The notes below the pieces were generated by a model. The model did not search any database and had not been told where the DNA came from. It saw only the letters and a list, made by a program, of their open reading frames with translations. This document shows, piece after piece, positions 1 to 13,106 of a DNA stretch of 64,000 nt. The stretch comes from Cycas panzhihuaensis (lineage: Eukaryota > Cycadophyta), in assembly GCA_023213395.1 (NCBI GenBank), contig CM041465.1:214775741-214839740 (forward strand). Direction: 5' to 3'. Both the position numbers and the translations under genes were made by a program. Position 1 is the stretch's first letter. Every line of letters starts with the position of its first letter.

Positions 1-665
1 ATTTTCTTATTATGTTGTATGTAATGTAATGTACTACGATGAGGGCGACGGCTGGTTGTTGTTCCTGAAAGTACTCTGCTACTAAGATGTATTATTTCTC
101 CATTCTACAGTAATAAAGATCAATACCTTTCCTATGTAGATGTTTCCCTAGCATACTACTAGGGTTTTACCACGTTATATCAGGTGCATATGTGATGTTT
201 AGCTTGTATATTGATGTTATTGCATTATCTCTAATTTTATAATTTGCATGTTAAATATTAGTTTTGATTCATGTAACTAGTTGCAAAATAGTTTAGATCT
301 TGTGGTAGTTTAAGGTTTGGGACCTTGTATTCTCAACAGGGTGCTAAGGTTTATGATGCGCCGACAGGTGATGTGATTGGGCTATAGAAGCTAAATGGTA
401 CTTAGCAGACATTGTGGAGGCACATAGGAGTGTTGTGGAGCACCATGGGATATGTATCCCTAAGTCATCATAGGCTGAAAGTGTGTAGAGATGTAGTGTG
501 GTCAAGCAATGGATGCATAGTGGTTATGCAGTAAATCAATCATCATGTATTGTAGGTGAAGTGCTTCAATCTACCTTCTTGGAACTACTAAAGGTAAGGG
601 ATATAAGCATACCTATACTTACCTAAGTCGACTCACCCATGTCCATACCCGGTAGCCAAGAAACA
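1..665 (-). repeat. End of a long gypsy-type LTR (copy G1, partial)
   Basis: From about 340 to 665 this matches, imperfectly, the right-hand ends of two other long repeats in the window (46080-46424 and 56710-56984). All three share a 'tcatcataggctg' block (here near 469) and finish in an 'aggaaaca'/'aagaaaca' end, which fits the CA-type end of an LTR. The repeat begins before the window. Positions 1-340 have no recognisable relation to the other copies; an AATAAA-like motif near 111 is all that stands out there. G1 may be the 3' LTR of the degraded gypsy to its right, or a solo LTR; the purine tract expected beside a 3' LTR is not clear. Confidence 0.5.
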
Positions 666-1345
666 AATTGCTTAACCTTAATCCCCAACAAGATTCTAAA
701 ATGAGTGTGAATTATGTGAGGCTTTAGTACAAGCCTAAACTGCTTTGTAAATATATAAATAGTCAACAAGGTGTGATATCTAAGAATGATAATTTCAATG
801 TCTCACTCCATTTAGCTATAACATCTTCTTTATATACATTAATCTAGACTATGATCTAACAAATGATAATATAAAGCTATGTAAACTAACCACTAATAAA
901 CCTAAGTCAAGATGAAGTATGTATAATTATATAAGTCTATAGTTCAATTAATGAGACTATAAGACTATGTAGAATCATTATTGAACCTATAGTAATATCA
1001 ATGAATGTAATCAAAATAGAGGTTGATGGTTTATTAAATAACTAAATAAAACTCGTAAATAAATTATCGATGAACCCATTAATATGTTGAAAGTATACAT
1101 GAAAGAACTTTTTTCTTTAGTTTTTCTTTTTCTTTTTCTTTTTTTTCTCTATTTAAATTAAATCTTATAATATTCTTTTTTCTATCATACAAATTTACTA
1201 TTTAGAAAATAGTTATATGAGACTCATTAGAAACCAAGATACTATTAAATCCATAGATAAGATGTTAATTTCATCTAGTTTAGCATAAGTGACTAAGGAT
1301 ATGAGAGTTATATTCTAGTGTGAGTGAGGAGAATTCAATTAATTT
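666..1345. repeat. AT-rich repeat R1, paired with R2 around Copia B
   Basis: This stretch aligns by eye with sequence at 43239-43429, 46425-46885 and 54445-54507. Read together, those three pieces make one copy (R2) that was later split by the solo LTR at 43430-46424 and by Copia B at 46886-54444. Shared blocks include the 'caattaatttagggatgt' stretch near 1333 and 54491. R1 gives the empty-site sequence that confirms both insertions. No protein is visible. It may be untranslated internal sequence of the gypsy on its right. Confidence 0.6.
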
Positions 1346-1989
1346 AGGGATGTGTATCCAACTTCATAATGCATTTAATAAAATATAAAGTCCAATATGG
1401 CCAAAGTGTTTCTCCTATTAGACCAAATTATGGAAAATTATAGGAGTGATAATTAAATATAAATTTTTAATTTTGGTAAAAACTATTATGGTATATATAA
1501 ATATGTGTGAATATAAAAATAGTAGGATATGGCTTAGTCTAGGTAATTCAATACTAAAAGGGTTATGAGAGATCACATGAGTATATGCAGTAGAAGTAAA
1601 AGAAAGTCACATAAAAGTAGGGTTTAAATCATAAGAAATAAGCACTATATAAATGGAGGATTATTTCTAGAAGATGTTTAAAAGTAAGAATATATTTAAA
1701 CTCAAAAAGATAAACTGTTAAGTTTTGAACATTTATATCATTAAAAATAATCTCCAAACATACCAAAATATGTGAGTATCTATGTGTATGCATGATGATA
1801 AAAGAGTGCCCCTTTGTTATAAAACCTATTTCCTATACAAATAAATGATTATAAATGCAGATATATAATGAAAATATGTACAAATTTTAAAAAATAAAGT
1901 CATAAAGACTTTAAATGAAAGACAAATAAACATATCTATATGAATAGCTTTTGAAATTTTTTGATTTAATTCGTGCTAATTTGAGTTCA

Positions 1990-3230
1990 GTGAAAACATT
2001 TGGGTGTAAAGGACTTTCATTTGTATCTTGAATTAGAGGTGATAATTTTTCATGAAATTAAAGACAAAGGTAAGGTATTGTTTTTGCCCATGAATAATTG
2101 AGCTCAGTTGCCACTAAGGTTTGACTAGGGAGGAAACACATTTATTCACTAACTCATCTTCTTGACCAAACATCCCCCCCAACAAAGCTTTGATTATAGA
2201 TGCATAACATATGAAAAAGTGAACAAATTAAGGGAGAATAAGAACTAGGGTAAAAATAAGGCCTTTCTTTAGTTCATCAAAAGCTTATTAAACTTTCAGC
2301 ATCCAAATAAAAATTATGTTCTTTTTAATAAGATCATTGAGTGAATAGGTAGCAAAGGCAAAATTTCTAAATAAATGTCATAAAAATCTAAGGTATCATA
2401 AAAATGACTTAATTTATTTTTATGTAGATGAAGGTGGTATTTTAAGAGTAGCCTTTACATTCTTAGGATTAGGATGAATGCCATCATGAGAAATATTAAA
2501 ACCTAAGAGCTTGCCTATTATAATAACAAGCACATACTTGGTGGGATTGAGGTAAATTAAATATGTATATAATCACATGAAGATCATACAAAGATCATTA
2601 AAATATTCTTCTTATTTTTTAGAGAGCCTCAACAAATCATTAATATAAAACAAAATAATGTTATTGATGAGATTATGGAATACAAATTATATAGCATGCT
2701 TATACATGGCATTTGTATTTTTGAGACCAAAGGACTTGACTTTATAACAAAACTTTCTCCAAGGTGGTGTAAAAGCTATGTTATAATGATATTATTCAAA
2801 AAGTTTAATTTGATTACATCTAACAAAGTTGTCTATAAGAGACATGAATTAAAAGCTAAATATACTACCGACAATTTGGCTCACAAAACAAAGTGGAAAG
2901 TTGTCTTCTAGAGAGGTTTTTTTAATATTTCCAAGGTTGATATAAATTTAAATTGATCCAATCTTTTTAGTGATAGTCACAATGTTATAGACTCAAGTGG
3001 AGTGATCGATATATTTGATAAAGCCAATATGAAGTAGCTTTTTGACTTCTACTTTAATCACATAAGAAAGATTTGGGTGAATAGGTATTTATTCTCAATG
3101 ATATAGATTAGCATTAGGATAAGTAGTGATATTATAGATAATGATGTTAGGATTGATATCAGACATATCAATATGATCCCAATTGAAGACATTAATAAAT
3201 TACTTGAATTATTCTATATATTATTGTGTT
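1990..3230 (-). pseudogene. Gypsy reverse transcriptase / RNase H remnant
   Basis: The minus-strand translation shows a TPPWRKFCYKV...FGLKN stretch near 2700-2770, equivalent to the 'TPWGTFAYKVMPFGLKN' block of gypsy RT. It is followed by FYINDLL near 2620-2650, in the place of the F/Y-x-DD catalytic box, with the second catalytic residue region altered (ND for DD). Further left come the RT thumb and RNase H start ('IKSFL-YLRFL', then 'AFDELKKGL') and a decayed 'LGQED' RNase H block near 2100. Several stops interrupt each frame. Product would have been the polymerase of the element; it is not functional now. Confidence 0.7.
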
Positions 3231-3899
3231 TTATAAGGTGTGCAATCTGCACCAAGCTTAATATTGTAGGAATTATGATCAGTTGAAATATTAATGTCAA
3301 TGGTTTGAGTTACAAGCATGACATTACCTTAAGATAAGGAGGTATATAAATAGATGGAAGAAAAGATTATTCCATAAAAACATCTCTAATGAAAAAAGAA
3401 GATGAGAGTAGAATACACTTGTGAAAACCCAACTTACAATGACAAGATGTTAAATTTGTATATGGGCTAGCTATAAAATTAATAATAACTTTTACATTCT
3501 CAAAATAATTAATATTATGACTTACCAATTATAGTGTAGTTATAAGAGAGACATCAACATGGTTTATACTCATTAATGGCATAAGATTTTTAATTGGATC
3601 ATTCAAAGGAGATGTTTATGAAAAGGATGTTTATCATTAGGGGGAGAATTAATGATAATATTTTCATCAATACATGAATCTATATTAAAGTCTAGAATTA
3701 GTGAAGAGGTAACTTCATGAGAGTTAGTTTTATAAGATACATGTTGTATCAAGTTAACTAAGAAAAAATGAAGTTCCAAAAAAGCATGCTCAACATCAAT
3801 ATTAGTTGTAAGAATAATATTGTAGGAACTAAAAAGCAAGGTTATAAATCTATGAGACGTTTTTTCAAATTAGGTTTTAGGTGTTTTCTACATTGATTA

Positions 3900-4360
3900 T
3901 ATAAAAGAAAATTTTGGAAGGCTTGTATATATTATGATACAGAATTTTTCTTTCTGGATATATTTGAGTTGCCCAAATAGAGAAAAATAAACTTTTTCCA
4001 TTTAATTAAGCCATGGACAACCCAACAAAAGGTTGTAATGAAGATCCTTTTCTATGAGGGTAATTTCTCTATTGATAGTTTTATCTTTTTAGGACATGAT
4101 AAGTGTGGCCACATTAAGTGGTTTTATCCCTGAATTATCAAAAGCACAACAATTCTAAGAAACTATTTCATAAGCTTGAATGTTGAGTAAAGGTATTAAA
4201 CATATGGGTATTGCATTTATTGATGAACCATCATCAACTAAAATATGATTCAATAGAAAATCTCTAATCTCAACCAAAATGAAGAAACAAACTATAGAGT
4301 TTACAACATTTTGACTCTTAAAAGGAAGTATAGAGGGATAAAAAATAATCACTAGTTTAA
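3900..4360 (-). pseudogene. Gypsy aspartic protease remnant
   Basis: The minus-strand reading has VDDGSSINAIP (near 4200-4240), the D-G/D-S active-site loop of retroviral-type aspartic proteases as found in plant gypsy elements ('VLIDGGSSINVMP'). About 80 codons further on comes LLLGCPWLN (near 3970-4000), matching the conserved 'LLGRPWIH' strand. A one-frame open stretch covers the active site, but stops occur downstream. It lies between the RT remnant and the gag remnant, as expected. Confidence 0.65.
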
Positions 4361-5087
4361 GTTATTTTACGTAAATAATAACATCTATAATTACTAAAGG
4401 TTCTAAGAGTTATTGAACTTAATCAAGGCACGATTGTGAAATATCTAGTATAGAAACTCTAATTATAATAGTCTAAAATTCATCCATACTAAAATAGGAT
4501 TTACCCTTAATATTGTATAAAGGTGCTTAAATAAAATTAAGATGCATTGGACATGTAGGAAACTTAGGAAGGATTCATTAATCAATATTCTAAAAGCAAA
4601 GAGGTGACAGCTCTAGTCCAAAGCAGATGGGTGAGACATACCTCATCATGGCTTGCGGCGAGGGCTGATTTAAGACTATTCTCTTTAGTCTCCTAGTCAA
4701 GGAAGGATATCTGGTGACGTGCAGAGTTTCATAGTAGTCTCCTAAAGCGTAGGACAAACAATAAGATCAAGGTTTTTTTGCATGTTTTAGAGCTCTTGTT
4801 GAGAAGAAGCAAGTGTCTCCAGGGTAGCGCAAGTTGAAGGATCGAGCAGGTACCATTAGATGTCCAGAGGGGATCTCAAGATTTTATGAGAGATGCATTG
4901 CTTCACATCTACCAGAGAGTGGGCTAGTCTACTAAGGAGAAGAAGTGGGATGAGGTTAAGGTCCCACAGAGTCAAAAGTAGCGAGGTACAGTTAGTTTGA
5001 GATAAACAGTCTGTCAAAACAATCTGAGATCTAAACTAGTGAGATCTATTGTTCCAAATGAGCCTTTTTCTTATTAGTGATTCTATA

Positions 5088-6030
5088 TGGAGGAAATAGC
5101 TATAGATCCTCATTTTAATCAGATAGACCAGTAAACTAATTTTGACCAGACCCATTCTCCTTCAAGGAAGAAGTCATATTTAGATATTTTAAGTAATGTG
5201 AAAGTAGAAACTTATGACATAAACCCTATTCTTGAGAATGATAATATTAGAATCCCAATTTCAAAAGGGTTATCTGATAGGCTAGAAAAACACCGGGGAA
5301 ATGGCCTAGTGGGATGATTTTCAAGCCCTAGTTTGGGTGTGGACCCTATTAGGAAATGGGCCAGCTAATGGTGGAAGTTAAAAGGTTTGGTAGAGGTCAT
5401 TGCACTCCCTAGAGGGTGTGTTCTCTTCAAGTTTTCCTATCATGAGGACATGGTTAATACCCTCTTAAAATCACCCTAGATGATGGGTAGGAAGGTAGTC
5501 CTAATAGAGAAATAGCATCCAGAATTTAATCCATCCAAAGGCTCCATCAAGAAAATACCCTTGTGGGTTCAACTACCAGGCCTTCCTCTTAATGAGTGGA
5601 ATCTTGATGTCATTAAAGGGGTAGTAAAGATGATAGGACCCCTCCTAGTGGTGGACTCTTCCATGAAGAACAAGAGCAGATTAGTTAATGCTAGGTTTTG
5701 TGCACTAGCTAGAATTGATAGACCCCTTCCTAACTAGGTGTTTATAGACAGATTTGGGTGGAACAAAGAACAAAAATTAGTGTATGAGCTAGAAAATATG
5801 AGATGTCAAAAATATAGAAGGCTTGGGCACCTTCTACACAGTTGCCTAGGAGAATTAAAGCCAACTCCCTCAGCTCACTAGGATGGGAATGAAATTCTAA
5901 AGGGAGAGGAGGAACAAGGAGGCCTTAACATGGGCCCTGATGAGGCTAAAAGGAAGGAGGTTTCCCAAATAGAGGAGGATCATAAGCCTAACCTTCTAAA
6001 GGCTGGGAAGGGGGACAACCAAATAGAACT
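5088..6030 (+). pseudogene. LINE ORF1 remnant (DUF4283-like, CCHC knuckle)
   Basis: The reading frame near 5380-5720 resembles the DUF4283 domain of plant LINE ORF1 proteins, with 'PLWVQLPGLPLNEWN' at about 5570-5605. About 200 bases further on (near 5800-5850) is a zinc-knuckle-like stretch, CQKYRRLGHLLHSC, where the usual second cysteine is replaced by tyrosine. It would have bound the LINE RNA. Several TAG stops break the frame. The start at 5088 (ATGGAGG) is only the first plausible ATG. Confidence 0.6.
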
Positions 6031-6463
6031 AAGGTAAGACTTAAACTTGGAAGAGGAAGACACCCTATTTGAGGAATAGGAGGTCGACTTGAGCTACCCA
6101 CTAGAGGCCCCATAGCCTTAACCTACAAAACCCTAACTAAATTTTGATAAGGACCTCTTATAAGAGGAAGAAGGGCCAACCCTAGAGTGACATGACAAGC
6201 AGAGGAAATTGGAGAAGGTTTGGAAGGTTAGAGATGTAGGGAACCCAAAAGCTGCTAAGGATTCTGATATCCCAAGAGGGCCTGATTTTGGCAGTGAGAA
6301 GAGATTAGGGAGGCCATCATTGAAGGTGTTAAGGGAGAGAAAGGTAATGCTCTAGATAGGCAAAGGGACACAGTGGACCCTAAGGGATGGAGGCCAGGGT
6401 TGGGGCCCAAAATAAGAAGCAAGATATGAGGGAGGTTGAGGGGCTTGAGGGGGGTTAGATATC

Positions 6464-9400
6464 ATGAAAATGGCCTCCTAGAATATTTGGGGCATTAATG
6501 CCCCATCAAAATATAGAATGGTTAGAGAGCTAAGGTGATAAATGAACCTGGATATCCTCCTAATTTAAGAAACAAAACTATTATTTAAGAACAAAGTAAA
6601 CATTAAAAATAGAGTATGGAAAGGGGTTGAGTGGATAACTTCATATGGGAATAGAGGGTTCGATAGTTTAACCACCTTGTAGAACCCTAGAGGCTGGGAG
6701 CGTGAGGTCTCCCTTATCGAGGAGTATTTCATCTCTTATTGGTTAACAAGTAAGATTTCCAACAGTAAGTGGCTAGTTACTAATGCATATGTCTCCCTAA
6801 CGCAAGAGGGGAGGAAGCATTTATGGGACAGACTACTAGAGGTCCATAAGGAGTGGTTGGGCCCATGGCTAATTGTAGGGGATTTTAACATGGCCCTATC
6901 CCCTGATTAAAAGAAAGGGGGTCAGATTGAGTGGACTAAAAGCATGGATGACTTGGGGTCCTTCCTACAGAAGGGAGGCTTGATGGACGTTCCCTTGGGA
7001 GGCCCTAAATTTACTTGGTCAAATAGGAGATTGGGAGCTGGCCATATCCAAGTAAGATTAGATATAGTAGTAGCTAATTTTGCTTGGTTGAGCTAGTAGA
7101 GTAATATTAACCTAGAAGCTCTCCCGAAGATAGTATCGAATCACTCCCCATTGGCATTAGGTTATGACGAGATTGAAGGTCATAAGGATGCTCCCTTATG
7201 ATTAGAGCTAATATGGATAAAGGACCCTAGGCTTCATAACTTATTATTATAATGGTGGAGCACCCCTGCCCACGACTGTGTAATGAGGAGATTCTTAATA
7301 AAATTAAACTATATGAAATAACATATAAAGGAATGGAACAAGACCTCCCATGGGGATATTTTTGTCAAAAAAGATATGATTTTGGATGAGTTGAAATGTC
7401 TCAAGGAGCAAATTCAAGGGTAAGGAAGGACTCCCCCACTTGACCAGAAAGGAAAAAGTCTTCTCTTTGATCTAGAAGGAGTCTTGACTAAGGAGGAAAT
7501 ATTTTTGAGATAAAAGCCTAGAGCCATCTAGCTGGTAGAGGGGGATAAGAACATAAAATTCTTCCATATGACTACTGTAAAACACAGAGCATGTAACTAC
7601 ATCAAATACTTACAAATCAGGTAGGATAACATAAAGGGAGCAGTTATGGAGTACTTCATGGTCAATGAGCTAGGATGTACATATGAGGAGGCTAGGAAGG
7701 AGGTGTTAGCCATGATCCCTAAGAAGGTGGATGGTGCCGTGAACAGAGCTATTAAGGCCCTCTTCTCTTCGGATGAGGTGAGGAAAGCTATGTTTGAAAT
7801 GAAGAGAGAGAAAGCCCTAGGTCTTGATGGGTTTCCTCTGGGGTTTTATCAGGAATATTGGGATATCACTAAAGATGACCTCCTTGAAGTTGTTAAGGAA
7901 TTCTTTAAAAATAAAAATATACATAGTGAATGGTAGGGTACTTCTCTAGTATTAATTCCTAAGAAAAGTGATGTTAAAAGAATGGAAGTCTTTAGGCCAA
8001 TCAGCCTTTGTAATGTGAAGTATAAAATTTTAGCCAAGATCTTGGCCAATAGGCTGAAGGAATTTCTTCGTAATGTTATAGGACCCAACCAAGATGGGTT
8101 TGTAAAGGGGAGACAGATCCTTGATGGTATTATATTGGTTTATGAGACGGTCCACTCAACCTCTTAGACGAAAGAATCTGAGATGATTATTAAGATAGAT
8201 CTTTCTAAGGCTTATGACAGGGTCTTATGGGGCTGCCTGCTTGATTGTATCAGCACTTTTGGCTTTGGAGAATGGTGGAGGAATTGGATCAAGAGTTATA
8301 ACTCAAATCCTAGCTTCTCAGTTATCATAAATGGCATATCTACCTCCTTCTTTCTAGGTTATAAAGGGCTTAGACAAGGGGACCCTCTAGCCCCTTATTT
8401 GTTATTATCATGGCCAAATTAATTGGTAGGTCCATGGAGGAAGTTAGGAGATCTAGGAAGATTGTTGGTCTAAAGCCCACCTTAGGGGTTGAAAATATTA
8501 TCCATAGACACTTTATGGATGACAACATTCTCTTGAGTTGGGCCTCCATCAAGAAAGTTAAGGCTATTAAAGTCCAGCTAAAGAAGTTTGAGGCAACCAT
8601 AAATTATAAGGTAAACCTAGATAAGAGCAGTATTTTCTTTTTAAACGTCATGGATAGGACATAAAGGGTTATAAGTAAGATTTTGGAGAATCTCATTAAG
8701 GCCCTCCCAACCTAGTATCTAGGTATGCCTCTATTTGTGGGCAGAATATAGAAGGACTTGTGGAACCTGATCAATAGTTGGGTGAAAAGGAAGCTAGTTG
8801 GTTGGAAAGAGGCCTTACTAAGTTAGGCCAGTAAACTTCAACTATTGTTGGCATCCCTCTAGAGTATTCCTACTTATATAATGTCTCTTTTCAGGTGTCT
8901 TATGAAGTTCATAAATGCCCTAAAGTCTATCCAAAAAAGATTCTTATGTTCTGGGACTGAGGACAGGGAGAGAATTCACTTAGTGTCTTGGGAGAAAGTG
9001 TGTTGCCCCAAATGGGATAGGGGCCTAAATGTCAAAGACATAACCTACTTCAATAGGGCTTTGCTCACCAAACTTGGATGGATCCTTGCCACTAGGGAAG
9101 AGAGGTCTTGATGTAAGATCGTGGCTAGGAAATACCTTAGGAATAATCAATTCTTAAATTATATCCCCTCTAGAAAGTAGGGATCAACCATTTGGAGGAG
9201 CTTATTGGCCATGAGGAAGATGTTGGTGATCGGGCCCAATGGTGTTTGGGAAATGGAAAATCTATCGAATTTTGGAAGGACACCTAATGTAGTAATACCC
9301 AATTGAATAATAGACCTACCCTTTCCCCCTTACAGGCAGACTATGTAAGTCTCTATAGGAAGAAAGTGGAAGATTACTAGGAAATTCAAGAAGATGAGAA

Positions 9401-9800
9401 GAATTGGAAAAACTTTAAAGATATTCCCTATGCTATGGAAGGAGAGCAGTAAATAAATGCTCTTAGGACCAAGATAAATAAGATATATATTCCCAGATTT
9501 CCAAAGGAAGATGTATTAGTTTGGCCTAGGTCCAAGTCGTGGACCTATGTAGTCAAATCTAGATATCTATTTTTGATGTCAGAGAAAGGCCTTACTGAGA
9601 ATAAATTCCTAGGCAAGGTGTGGAATATGGGGTTACTCCCAAAGATATCCATTTTTTGGTGGTTGTGTCTTAAAAACAAGATTCTTACCTTAGATAACCT
9701 AAGAAAGAGAGGGTACTCACTTGTGAATAGATGCACCCTTTGTTTATAGGAGGAGGAGTCCTTAAATCATCTTTTCTTGCATTGCCCCTGCACCAGGGAG
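6464..9800 (+). pseudogene. LINE ORF2 remnant: endonuclease, RT, zf-RVT
   Basis: Endonuclease: 'NIWGINAPSKYRMVREL' near 6480 and WLIVGDFNMALSPD near 6865 (the GDFN block of APE-type nucleases), then a 'NHSPL' end near 7140. RT: 'GLDGFPLGFYQEYW' near 7820, 'FRPISLCNVKYKILAKIL' near 7990, IIKIDLSKAYDRV near 8185 (first catalytic Asp), GLRQGDPLAPYL near 8370, and FMDD near 8513 in place of FADD. A zf-RVT-like domain with KISIFWWLCLKNKI and CTLCL...HLFLHCP lies near 9640-9790. The long intact-looking frames are separated by stops and frameshifts. Confidence 0.8.
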
Positions 9801-9990
9801 GTGTAGTCAAAGGTGTGGAACTCCTTTGGAGTTCTCTAGATCCTTCCTAAAATAGTTAAGAATCTAATAGAGGCTCAGGTTTTGCCCTTTCAAATGTAGG
9901 ACCTTGAGTTCCCCATGGACTTCTTTCTTACCAACGTTGGCCTAGAATATATGGAAAGAGAGGAACAAACATATTTTCCAAGAAAAAATA

Positions 9991-10536
9991 ATGAATGAAC
10001 AAAAACATTTTAGGACTATTATGGTAGCCCTGAAGGAGACCCTCAAGAAGGAGGAGGAAGTTTCTATCTATCCTGATGACAGGAAGGTCCTTATAAAATG
10101 GGGCCTTGAGAACATTAAAGTAAAATCCAAGGAGACAAGGCAAAAACCCCTGCCCCAAGACTCAGTCAAGGTAAACATTGATGGCACATTTAAAGGCAAC
10201 CATGGAGAGGCCGAGGTTGTCAGTATATACAAAGATAAAGAAGGTAAGATCATATGGGCCTTTATGGAATATAATGGTACCCAAACCAATCACAAGGCAG
10301 AGCTCGAAGTGATGCGTAGAGTTATGGGCCTTGTCTATATGGAGGGATTCCCAAGAGTCATATTAGAAGGGGATTTAATGAATATGATAAAATTGATCAG
10401 TGGGGAAGTAGAGCTTAATTGGAAGAACCAGGCTATGATCAACGATATGAAGATGATGCTTCAAAGTAGAGAAAACGCTAAGGTGAACCACATCTATAAG
10501 GAAGGAAATAAGGTTGTTGATAGGTTAGCTAACTAG
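9991..10536 (+). pseudogene. LINE C-terminal RNase H, open frame of 181 codons
   Basis: This is the terminal RNase H of the LINE ORF2. The frame reads VKVNIDGTFKGNHGEAEV (first catalytic Asp of the DG motif), then NHKAELEVMRRVMGL (Glu) and VILEGDLMNMI, where the second Asp sits, and ends with NKVVDRLAN in place of the usual 'N..AD.LA' block. It is the longest unbroken stretch in the LINE, but the frame before it contains stops, so it is not an independent gene. It lies just before the TA-rich tail. Confidence 0.75.
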
Positions 10537-10783
10537 GGTCTCCAGTCTAGAAGATTTGAGTTTTGGAAGGATGATTTTCCTAAAGAGATTGTAGGTCTAG
10601 CTAGAAAAGATTTGGGGGGTTAAGTTGTAGTGATGACTAGTCTGATATTCTTTAGTTAGCTATGTCATGGGCTTGTCACGATAGATTTGTAGTGTCTCTT
10701 TGGCAAACCATGTTTAGTAGTTGTGGTTCCCTTTTAACCCCCATTTATTTAAACCTTATTAAAATATATATATATTCTAAAAG

Positions 10784-13106
10784 GAAGAATCTTCATCCCA
10801 TTATTTACCTTTATCTAATTGTGTTACAGTGTAAGAGTCAATCACATCAACCAAGTTGATAATCCTTTTCTCCTTTCTTATAAGTTGAAGATCTTCTTTA
10901 GAAGGAATTATTTGATATTTAATGGGAAAAGAGTTATCTTTTTCTACAGATGTAGAAGGAGTAGTAGGTTTTATAGGTCAAATAGAAGAATCATCATTAG
11001 CTTTTTTATCATTAAGATTGCTTTCTTTTATTATTATTATTATTGTGATTAGGAAAGAGATCTTTCTAAATTGGTTGGTCAAGATTGGACTTGGTTTAGT
11101 TTGATTAACAAATTTAAAAATTCATTTTACATAGAGCCTAAAAGTCATCATTAAAATAATTTTTTATTTCATGGAGAGTGTATAACTATCTAGTGTAGTC
11201 TTTAGATGAAGGGATATATTTCTTAGCAATGGCAATACATTAAGATGAATCTTCTTCTCAATTATAAATGTTTTGATTATCACCTCTTAATTTATCATTT
11301 AAACTGCATAATATAGATGTAAATAGGTCATATAATTTGACTTTATATGATAAGTTTGGGTTCCTTAGAAGGCTTGGGCTTGTCTTGTTTTCAATTAGAA
11401 GTTTTGGGATGAGATTTTAAACCAACTTAGATATTAAAGGTCACATATATAAGAGTTTTATCAAGAGCATCTTAATAAGAAGTAGGACTTGTCTTTACCA
11501 CTTCCAAATAGAGTTATAACTTAAGAGCATTCAAGAATAATTCGATAAGAAGGTCATTAGGATATTGACATTTTGATATAAAAATTAAATCTTGAAATAT
11601 TTTTACAAATTCTTGACAAGTTTCCTTAGAATCCTATTTAGTAGATAAGAGTGCTTTGATACCTAAATATTTAATTTTTCCTAAGTTAAAATAGGTAACA
11701 AATTAATCAACAAGTTATTCAAAAGTAAAAATAAAGCAAGAAGGCAATTAATAGAACCATTTAAGTGCATTGCCAAAAAGTGCACATGAGGGAAAAAAAA
11801 AAATAAGATTATTATTTTGTTGCCATTATAAACATGATAGGTAAAATACATGGGCATGGTTTTGTGGATCCTATCCTTATGTACTTTTAATACAAAGTAA
11901 TGAAGGAAAGAGAAGAGGAATAGAAGATATTTAAATATCAGCTATGAGAGGGACATTCATATAGTTTGTGTAAGATCTACAAGTACCTTACATGAGGGAT
12001 AGTAGACCTATAGGGGAATAAGAAATGTTTAGTTCTATTAAATTACTAGGAGGATAGTTTTGCTCAGAAAAAAAGGATTATGAAACTCCAACACTAGGTG
12101 AATTAATTTATAAAGGAATGATTTGTTGTTGAATTTGAGTTTATTATGGTTATGAGCCTACATAAATAAGAGAGGGTGTTTAAGGGTTAGATGCCCTTAA
12201 GGGATTTTGTGGCATAAAAGTTTATGATGTAGAAAGCTGAGATGAAGATCCTAAACAAGAAGCAGACAAACTAAATTAAGAAGTAAAATTAAATGTAGAT
12301 AATAATTTTAAAACTTGATAATCAATATTTAATTAGGGGGTTGACAACCTATTATTATTATTTGAATGTTTGATTGTTATTTAAAGAGAGTTGTAATAAG
12401 AACTAAATTTTGATTTAACATATTAATGCTATTAAATAATTAAGATGGGACCTATTAAAAAGTAAATCATATATTAATTTGAGTAGTAGATTGAGGTATT
12501 GGTTGGGAAGGAGGTCCAACTAAACTTTTAGAATTAATAAATGTAATTCACATCAATGGTAGGAGTAAAGGATTTTGGAATAACATGAATATATGTAGAA
12601 GAAATAGAAACAACACTAAAGGATTGATAAAGACTTAAAGAGTGAGTAATTAATAGAGTAGTATTATCACTTAAGGTAGAATTAAAAATAGTTGTAGTTA
12701 TACTTCCCCTTGGCCTAAGAGATGGTATATGAGAAGTAAATAGTAATTCATAAGTAGGATATACTTAAGAATTTATAGGTTCACCTCTAAAAGAGCCAGA
12801 AAGATGCAAAGAAGGTAAGTTAATATCTTTTTCCATACATTAAAGAATGAAAGAAAATAAAGATGATTGCATATGCTTTTAGGGAATAAACAACTCAAGA
12901 ATGTCTTCAATGAAGACATTCTCTTTGAAAGCACTAAAAGGATGAGGATAACCCTCTGTCATATCAAGAGGAAACTCAGGGAAAAAACCTCTAAGCATAT
13001 ATGAGAAATATACCATAAAAGAGAGATACTCAATGATGTAAACAAAAGAAATAATAAAAATGAAAGGATTAAATCAAATAGTGGGTTCCCAATATGATCA
13101 CCAAAA
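10784..13106 (-). pseudogene. Gypsy gag remnant and 5' untranslated part
   Basis: The minus-strand reading near 11560-11790 shows FGNALKWFY-LP....TFE-LVD-FV, matching the Retrotrans_gag pattern 'GAALKWFYSLPPNSI.TFEQLADLF', followed by 'DSKETCQEFVKIFQDL'. Stops are frequent. The rest of the block up to 13080 is AT-rich and shows no clear domain. Near 13085-13106 the minus strand reads 'ttggtgatcatattgggaac', which resembles a tRNA-Arg-type primer site of Tat/Ogre elements (TGGCGACTCCACTGGGGAC) after decay; this is an inference. Confidence 0.55.

Larger units (their letters stand above)
4597..10771 (+). mobile_element. L1-type LINE with 12-bp target-site duplication
   Basis: This GC-richer block of about 6.2 kb is flanked by the same 12 bases, atattctaaaag, at 4585-4596 and 10772-10783. 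It ends in a TA-rich tail (aaaatatatat). Inside are the parts of a plant L1 LINE in order: a gag-like ORF1 with zinc knuckle, apurinic endonuclease, reverse transcriptase, zf-RVT and a terminal RNase H. It interrupts the minus-strand gypsy, so it is younger than that element. Many in-frame stops (often TAG where CAG or TGG is expected) show that it is dead. Confidence 0.85.
666..13106 (-). mobile_element. Degraded minus-strand Ty3/gypsy element, split by a LINE
   Basis: On the minus strand, reading from right to left, there is a candidate primer-binding site near 13085-13106, a gag remnant (about 11480-11810), then the LINE insertion, an aspartic protease remnant (about 3900-4352) and RT/RNase H (about 1990-3230). 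That order is the normal gypsy order, so the pieces belong to one element. No integrase is recognisable to the left of RNase H, so it was lost, or this was already a defective copy. Stops and frameshifts are frequent. Ends are uncertain: G1 (up to 665) may be its 3' LTR, and an AT-rich 5' LTR probably starts near 13107 and is cut by Copia A at 13663. Confidence 0.6.

Noticed and set aside
1990-3230. Possible endogenous pararetrovirus polymerase
   Set aside because: The RT and protease blocks follow gypsy wording and order with gag upstream; no movement-protein or coat-type region is seen.
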